A DNA stretch of 64,000 nt from contig OX393563.1 of the NCBI GenBank assembly GCA_947652115.1, forward strand, positions 30,057,205-30,121,204, read 5' to 3'. Position 1 is the first letter of the stretch. Every line of letters begins with the position of its first letter. Source of the stretch: Blastomussa wellsi (Eukaryota; Cnidaria; Anthozoa; Scleractinia; Plerogyridae). Position numbers and translations under genes: made by a program. The notes beneath the pieces are model-generated. The model was not told the origin of the DNA. It saw nothing but the letters and a program-made list of their open reading frames with translations, and made no database searches. Below are positions 10,201-19,200 of this stretch, in pieces.

Positions 10201-13200
10201 CACCTGTTTTGGAGGATTTCTTTGGCCCAAGGTGAAATTTTGCGAAGATCAGTGGACATAATCAAAGGCTACAAGAAAAAACAAATGCTACAAAATGGGT
10301 TTGGAAAACTTAAAGTGTGATTTAAGCCAACTCTTGCCTTGCGGACACCTCACTTTGTTATTACAGAGGTCCTGTTATTTAACGGACAGGAGTTGAAGTC
10401 CTGGTGAATAAGGCCCAATGAGAACTACTAAAAATAACTACAATGTGATCCAGAAGGGAGTGGGAGTTTACCATACACACAGAAGCTGTTCTCATCTGAG
10501 TTCACCTAAACTGATTTCCTGGTATGAAAATACAAAAAAGTAAGTTGCCAGTTTCTCTTACTTACAACTGCCTCATGTGACAAATGGTTTAATTATTGAC
10601 TTGTCATTACGCTCGGTGTCGTCTTTCATACACGTGTCTATGTTGCAAGAGTCGCTAGCGTCAATCTCTAGTCGTTGTAATTCCGCCGTTTATTCTTCAA
10701 CGCTTGTAATTCTTTCGGCTTTCTGGCAACATGGGTACACGTAGATCCCAACGTACGACTTCTTCGCGCCACCTATCCGATGACTTCGCCTGGGACGCAT
10801 TTCCTTCGCTGCCAGAACACACTTTCGACCTCGGTTCTTTAACACCAAAGCAGTCAAAGCAAGCCGCCAATTCATCTACTTCGAAGGACAAGAAAGTCAA
10901 AATTCGAATTCCTCCGAGCACTGAATCCGGCGTACAGCCCAGCAACGCGTCAGGCGAAGTGAATTCCCCGTCATCTGATGAATTATCTCGCTTGAGACTG
11001 CTGCGAGAGACTGAATCTCTACAAATCGAGCGACTCCAACTCGAGTTACAGCTCGCGCAGCTCAAGTTACAACAGCCCAAGCCCGCAGATCAACCAGGCA
11101 AAACAGAGAAACAACAAGGCGAAAAGTCACTGGGCGACCTCAAGGCACCTCAAAAGATCGTGGCACCACAAGAATGGCCTCACATCTTTGCCCCAGGTGA
11201 GCCTAAACTTTACCAAGACCTAACGATAACAGATTTTTCCGCGGGTTACGCCATAATAATAAAAAATTGCCAAGATCCCCCACTGCGATCGTATCTTCTA
11301 GACCATTTTTTCAATTTGATGGTTCTGGCGGGTTCCTATAAATGGCCAGCGGTTCGGGGTTTCCATTACAAGGTGTTACGGAGCATCGAAATGGGCCTTG
11401 CGTCTTGGGGGGATTCGTTCGACTCCGCCAAGCAGGCCTTTTTCCTTCCCTCCGCGCTCATTACGGAATCATCCGGCGGCAGAGCTAGTTCCAGGACCCC
11501 GCCTCCCAAACAGCCACCCAATTCTCAGCAGATTCCAAGGAGCCAAATTTGCGACGCTTGGTCATGGTTTGATGATTGTAACACGCCAGACTGCCCCCTG
11601 CGCCATGTTTGCGTGGTTTGCAAACGCGATCATCAAGCCCTCAACTGCACCAAGAGAAAGTACCCCGTCCCAGCGCGCCGTTCCGACACTCCGACCCAAG
11701 CCTGACTAGCCTCCACTAACCTCAGAACTGACCCATCTCACCCCATACCTCCTCACAGTAACCCAGCCTCGGATCCCTCGCAAAATCAGTCTGCTGCCAG
11801 CGCCTCCGGGCGCCCCCCTCTCACCTCCATTCCCTGCAAGTCTGAGCTCACCCGCCACTTCATCTCTCTTCACGCCAAACTTCAACAAGCCCCAGCTCCT
11901 AACGCTTCGTCCCTTCGTTTACCAGTTCCATCTGGTCTCAAAATCGCCGAGTGGCGATCTCGTTTAAGCGCCTACCATGACTCCTCCCTGTGCGACTTTC
12001 TTGAATTTGGTTGGCCCATCGGTTATGCCTCTCAAGCCACACCCGCCTCTACGCACACTAACCACGGCTCCGCAAAGGCAGCACCCGAAGTCGTCCAAGC
12101 CTTCCTCGACAAAGAACAGAACTTAGGCTCCCTATGCGGGCCTTTCCATTCTAACCCGCTCAGCAAAGACCTCGTGATTTCCCCTATGCAACTAGTTTAT
12201 AGTCGGTCCGGAAAACCTAGAGTAGTGGTCGATCTCAGCTTTCCAACTGGATTATCTGTCAACGACGGCATCCCAAAAGACTCCTACTTAGGGGAACCCT
12301 TTACTCTTCGATTACCTGGCATAGACGCGTTCGTCGACATCATTCGTGTCCTTGGCCCCGGCTGTTGGCTTTTCAAGAAGGACTTAAGCCGCGCATACCG
12401 TCAACTTCGCATCGACCCCAGAGACTACCATCTTCTCGGTCTGCAGCACCACAATCATCTTTATTTTGACATTGCGCCGCCGTTTGGTCTACGGTCCGCA
12501 GCCATGATGTGTCAAAGAACAACTTCAGCCGTCACGTACATGTTTCAGTCCATTGGCTTCCAGTGCACTAACTATATCGACGATTTTGGCGGTGCTGACA
12601 CTGCAGAGCTTGCCCCATCAGCCTTCCAGGCTTTAGGAAACCTTTTCTCGACACTAGGTCTCGAGTCGTCGCCTGACAAGGACTGTGAGCCATCACAAAG
12701 TATGATCTTCCTCGGCATCCTGTTTAACTCAATCGACATGACCATGTCAATCACTGCCGACCGCCTCACCGAGCTTCAAACACGTTGTCAATCAATGCTC
12801 GACTCCAGCGTCATTTCTCGTCGGGACTTGCAGTCTTTACTCGGGGTCGTGTCGTTCGTGACAGCCTGCGTTCGTCCTGCCCGTATCTTTATGTCTAGCC
12901 TCCTCAACACCCTTCGGGCTCACTCCTCTTCGCGTTTCTGCCAAGTCACCCCTGAAAACAAGTCCGATTTGCGCTGGTGGTGCCAATTCGTCCCAAGCTA
13001 CAACGGTGTCTCTCTGATCAAAACCAAACCGTGGATACACGACGCCCTTTCTTTTTCTACTGATGCGTGTGGTTCCGGCGCCGGCGGATTCTTCAACGGA
13101 AATTTTTTTCACACCCCATTTCCTGAGACAATCATGCTGCTTTACGGTCACGATATCAACATTTTGGAGCTCCTCACCATTATGGTGGCCTTGAAGCTTT

Positions 13201-16200
13201 GGGGCACCGCTCTACACGGTCAGCGGGTTATCATCTCTTGTGACAATGAAAACAGTGTTTTAGCCCTGAACTCGGGGCGTTCCCGTACTCCGGGCATGCA
13301 ACTCTGCCTTAGAGAGATTTGGTATTTGTCCGCCGTCTATGATTTCGAGTTACGCGCCGAGCACGTACCAGGCGTCTCCAACGCAATCGCCGACCATCTC
13401 AGCCGCTGGCATCTTTCCCCCAGTCACAAGGCTCATTTTGAGGCTCTCACATCTGGTGTCTCAACCACTTTTGTCCCATGTCCTCCCGAGTTGTTTAATT
13501 TCGACGTGTCCTTTTGATGTCCTTTTGCGACTACAGCTAATCGTCTCTGTCTTCGCCTCTTTCTTCAGGTTTCACCACTTCAAACATCGCCGCAGGTTCC
13601 GCTGTCTCCTTACCTCGACTGCAAGCCTTGGTTGGGGACGTTCAAGCTCAGGCCTATGCACAAGGTACCATCCGCAACGTTCGCTCACAGTGGAAAGCGT
13701 TTCTACGCTTCTGCAGTGACTTCCAGGTGTCTCCTCTGCCTGCCTCTTCATCTACAATTTCCTGCTTTCTGGTTTACCTCTCCCAGCGCACGTCATCCTA
13801 TCGTTACATCCTGAACCACATGAACTCTATTCGCATCCTTCATTTATACCATGACTTGCCTTGTGACGCTTTGTCCAGTTTTTCCGTCTGTTTGACAACC
13901 ATGGGTTTGAAACGCCTCTTAGGAACTCGGACCAATCAAAAACACCCTGTTACTCCAGATTTGCTACGCCGTATTTTTGGCCTGTTGGACACGTCCATTG
14001 CCTCGCAGTCCGCGTTATGGTGTTTGTTTCTCGTTGCCTTCTTCTCGTTTCTCCGCAAATCCAATCTGACCGCACCTTCCGCCCGGGCATTTGATCCCGA
14101 AAAACATCTAACGCGGGATGACATCAAATTCACTTCACAGGGAGCAGTCCTCCGCATTCGCTGGTCAAAGACAAGACAGCACCGTGAGGGCATTCTAATT
14201 GTTCCTTTGCCTCTCATTCCAGGTTCAGAGCTCTGCCCAGTCACCGCTATTAGGCATTATTTCAGTCTGGTTCCCGCCTCCTCGCGTTCTCCATTTTTCT
14301 GTGTTCCAAATGGCCGGCTTCTGTCGCCACTAACATCGTACGCCTTCGCCATCACTTTCAAGAAGCTGGTATCCGTTATCGGGCTCGACCCTAAAAACTT
14401 CTCACCACACAGTTTTCGTCGCGGGGGCGCCACATACGCTTTCCAGACAGGAGTCCCTGAACACCTTATCCAACTCCACGGCGATTGGCGGTCAGACGCT
14501 TACAAGCTGTACTTGGATTTACCTTTGTCCACTCGAACACAGGTGGCGGACACGATGGCCGCCGGACTTTATACACATTCTTAGTTTTAGACGTTAGGTT
14601 TTCGCCTCAGTGCGCTTAAGTAGTTTAGTCAGTTTTCTGTTCGCTCGCACCTGGTTTTCCGTCGAGTCAGGTTTTCGTTTCTTTTTGCCCATACGCATAC
14701 ATATGTTCGTTGTCCATTTTATATATAAATAAATTTTTTTTTCTTTTTTCCTTTCCTTCCCTTTTCACTTCCTATTTCTCCCCGTTTGGGCCTCTTTATC
14801 TTGGCGACATCCGTTTTATGAGTTTCCTATTAAACTTCTTTTTGGCCCAAACGTCTCGTCTCATTTGTAATGTTGTTGAGGAATAATTTGGAGGTTTGAT
14901 TGTATCAAATGGTTTAATTATTGACTTGTCATTACGCTCGGTGTCGTCTTTCATACACGTGTCTATGTTGCAAGAGTCGCTAGCGTCAATCTCTAGTCGT
15001 TGTAATTCCCCACCCTCCTCACCCATCCGTTTTATGAGTTTCCTATTAAACTTCTTTTTGGCCCAAACGTCTCGTCTCATTTGTAATGTTGTTGAGGAAT
15101 AATTTGGAGGTTTGATTGTATCAAACCTGTGGCATGCTTATGGCACGACTTGGGTCTAAATCTGCACAGGTAGGAGAACTTGACATTTCAAACTTTTACA
15201 GTAACTCAATTCTTTCAATAAGTACTGACGGCTGACAAAAAAGTGTTGGAAACTCCAGTCTACTTTGCTTGAAACATCTGCTACATTTTTCCTTCATTTG
15301 AAGAAATTAAAGACCGGCTGCCTACTTCAAATATTATTGAAATCCCTGGCAACTTAATCTATTGGAGTTCACGTACATTATATTCTCATGTAAGGTCCAC
15401 CTAAACAGGAATTGTGGTTCTTGGCAGACCAGTATATTGCTAACACTAACAAACACGAAGGTAAAGTAATGCGGTAGGGTCGGCAATCAATAACATCCAT
15501 CTAACGGCCCTCTCATCATTGGTGTGGTTTTGCAGTAGAGCTTAAATGATCCATGAAATAGGAAAATGTACTGATGACTGATCCAGCTTATCCTTACTTG
15601 TTTAGGTCAATCCAAAGCCCCGATTATGCATGGCATCACTGATTACAAAACCATGCAGACGATGAGAGGGCCATTCAACAGATGTTATCGAGTGCCGACC
15701 TGTGGGTAGCTACTAGCAGAAGCCATGTTGGACCCAGAAATGGATTTGCAAAATTATATACCCCAGTACCTTTAGGAGAGTTTCACAAGATTTCCCACAA
15801 GCATTCCTGTCCTTTAATAGGGTTGTCCCTTTCTGTGACTAATTCATTACAACAATAACATACCACACAATTATACCAAGTCTACTTACAGAAGCCATGA
15901 TGGACCAAATAGCAAACTGAGCCTTGGATTGTTCAAAACTTAAACTAAAGTCACCAATTATAAGCTGAGGAAAAAATGACAAAATTATATTTCATCATTT
16001 CAAATGTTAAAACAGTCCTCATTACAAGAAATTTTTGCAACAACTTAATTATACATGATTTTGGAAGAGCAGTGTTTGGTAACAAAGCAGTATTTCTTTT
16101 CTTTGATATCTAATTTTTTTTGGAAATGGTAAACTGTTTTGGGACTAATTATTTAAAAAAATTTGATCACAAGATGCATTTATTTTTTTATCTCTGTTTA

Positions 16201-19200
16201 AAGCAGCTTTACAATATGTAACAATGAAGAAAGGTCACTTCAGTTTTATATCATGCATGCTAAGTGGTTCACACTACACCACAGTGCGTCAGCCTGGTTA
16301 TTGTTGTTGTGCCAAGTTATATTGGTCATAAAGACCTCAGACAGATAGACCTTGTCCTGCTATATATAGAGGCAGGAATTTAAAACTTGTAACTCTATTG
16401 AAACATAAAATGGTACAAGCATATATACCATATCAGGGTCATTCCAGTTTCCTGGTCCTGCTACGGGGATCATCTCATCTTGGTGGTCGCCGTACCACTT
16501 AATTATTGTTGTAACACTCTGCCAGGAATCCTACAAAACAGTATGTCTATTAGGTATGTGCACTGTGATATATGACCACAGAAACAAGTATAGGATTGTA
16601 TTAACAATGGATAATCAACCTAACAAAGAACATTCTATGGCACGGTTAATTACTACAACGTCATGTCAAATTTCATTAATGTTACCTGTATGTCATTATA
16701 GTTTCTCCACAAGTTGCAATTTTCAGCAATCCATGTGTAATTGGGCTGAAAAATTAAAGAAAACCAATACAAGTTAAGACTTTATGTCAAGGAGCTTCAG
16801 AAATGGTGCAGCCAGTCTCTTTTTTTGCTCTTCTTTCTTTGCTTACTCACAGGTTGTGGCTTGACTGCTTGTATATCATGCTTGCTCACTATTCTTGCAT
16901 AATTCATCTCTACAAGTTAAGAGCAAAGGAGAGACTGCTTACAGTCTATTTCCTAAAAATCTCCCACAAAGATTCTCACCGTTCTACTGGAAACCTGATA
17001 AGCTGGCCAGCTACAAGAAAATACTATTGGTCGGCCTGTTTTGTTTAGTGCTTTAGTGACCATTGGGTAGCCTGTGTCCATCTTGTCAGGGTCGCTATAA
17101 CAACCATCAAGCTTTAGGTAATCAACTCCCCAGGCAGCAAATGTCTGAAAGACATAAGAACTGAACAAGTTGCAGTGGTATCCCAGTCAAATTATTCACT
17201 TAAAAGCCGGTAAGGTAGACTGCTTGTGTTCTACACTGTTTCTAGGTTTATAAATACACAAACCAGAAAGATAAAAAAGATTTACGTCATTACTTACATC
17301 CATGTCTTGTTGAATATGATCAATAGTTCCTGGATATCCAGCACATGTTTTTGTTCCATAATCTGGAAAGTAATGTTTTCAATTGTAAACGCTATGATCT
17401 ACCTGTGAGGGGCTCTGATCTATCTGACGTATTGGTTTTCCTTCATAAGCATACCCCAGGATAAGTAGTTTGGGTTCAACCTCTAGCCATGATCATAATG
17501 AGTGCACACAAACATTCAAAAAATGTTCCTTACTTTCACTAATCTCTTATAGATAGTTCGCCAAGACTGTGCTCTAGCTCTAAGCTTAAAGTAAGTTTAT
17601 CTGGTCGCAAAAGTAAGTCTCCTGAGGCACCTGGACACCCTTAGAGCACAGGCCTGTTTGCCATTAAAAAATTGTAACACAATGGAACCCCACCTTACTA
17701 TCACCTAGCTTATTAATGCGGTCACCTTGTTATTATGGTCAATTTATTTTGGTCTGGCAAAACAACCACAGATTCTCTTTTTTCTTACAAAAATCTCATT
17801 AATGTAGCCACCCCGTTAATATGACCAACAGCCACTATCTGCAATCCCAACCTGTACAATCCTTTATAATTTCACCAATTAATAGTCACTTGAACCAAAT
17901 ACCGGTGTGCATTTGTTATTGTCCAAATAAAACAAATACAGTGCTTGAGAAACAATATTTAACGTAAAGTAACATGAGAGAGGTTGGGGCCTTTGTGAGC
18001 GAGAAGGATATTTCAATCAGGTCTGGTCTTGTTTTGATTTAGAATCCCCAGTTATGTTCATATGCATGGAGTGATGAAGTTTTTCCATTCTGGATGTTTA
18101 TTAAAGAATTGACAGTTGTTTAGAAGTACAAAAAGTAACTGTCAGGACCAGTGATGAAATTTAACCCTACCCCATTTATATGGCCAAATTTTTATGGCCT
18201 GTTAGTGACCATATTAACAGAGTTCCACTATAATGGTGCACTGAGTTGCACCCATACCTAAACAGATGTGTAGTTAATGGTTCCTGTTGAGTATTTGTTG
18301 ACCTTGTACAAACAGTTGAAACAATGTTTCTTATTGATACAGGTACAATAATGCATGCAAAATGTTATGTTACAGCAGGCTTTTGAATACATTGCAGCCC
18401 TATGACACTGGGGAATTTGCAAGTATTATAGGCATGCAAAGAGTGAAAAGAACTATGAAGTTTTAAACACATTTTATCATGTTTTCTAGCAATTCTTGTT
18501 CCAGCTACAGACAGATCTAACCCTTAAATTTAATAAACGTCTTCTGTGTATAGCCACAAAGAATTGTCTAGAAATGCTACCTGCATATATTCCAAACTTT
18601 AACCCTTTAGAGTGAATCTGAAACAGAAAAATGTTTTCAGTGAAAAAAATGTCAATCCACTGTAAGGAAAAAGACGGCGACTGGTACATTTACCTATGTG
18701 CGCGAAAACCCTAAAAGAGCGTATAAAAACACAAATTAATAAAAGTTGTAAGTCGTTCAAACTCGACAAGAGCAATGTTGCAAGTAGTAGGAACGACTTC
18801 CATTAAACCATACCATTCTGTATGCCCAGTGGGCTTTGTTTGGCTCGCAAAGTATTGTGGTAAAATGTAAAGCCGCCATCTTTTCTCTTACATTGGATTA
18901 TAAACTTACGGGAATCTTAAAAAATAGTACACGGGAAACCTTGTTTTATCTGTAACACACAGCGAATATTATGGGAAGAAGAATGATATTATCACAATTA
19001 TTATTATAATAAGGCCTGCACAGTATTCCGCTAGTTGTCCAGTCTTAACTGGACCAAAAACCAACAATCAAGTAATAGCGCACTTACATATTCACCAAGA
19101 GCTTCCATTCCACTGGGAAATCTTGCAGGATCTGGTTGGAGCTGGCCATCAGATGTGCGATTATGAGACATCCAACAATCCTAAGAAACGGCAACTTTGA

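Larger units (their letters stand above)
10581..15125 (+). mobile_element. complete Ngaro-type (DIRS order) YR retrotransposon
   Basis: The element has the split direct repeat layout A1 (10581-10684), coding region, B1 (14808-14909), A2 (14906-15009), B2 (15024-15125). A1 and A2 read identically, and so do B1 and B2. B1 and A2 overlap by the four bases CAAA, which also form the outer ends (CAAA at 10581 and at 15122). The element encodes Gag, RT/RNase H and a tyrosine recombinase, with no methyltransferase domain, which fits Ngaro better than DIRS1. It lies on the opposite strand to its host gene inside intron 10 of GH27 copy A. Identical repeats and open frames imply a recent insertion. Confidence 0.92.

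Noticed and set aside
12572..13151. Minus-strand ORFs inside the Ngaro Pol region
   Set aside because: They are shadows of the RT/RNase H frame, which has clear catalytic motifs on the plus strand.
14796..15102. ORFs across the end of the Ngaro element on both strands
   Set aside because: They translate the duplicated B1/A2/B2 repeats; the duplicated peptide only mirrors the DNA repeats.
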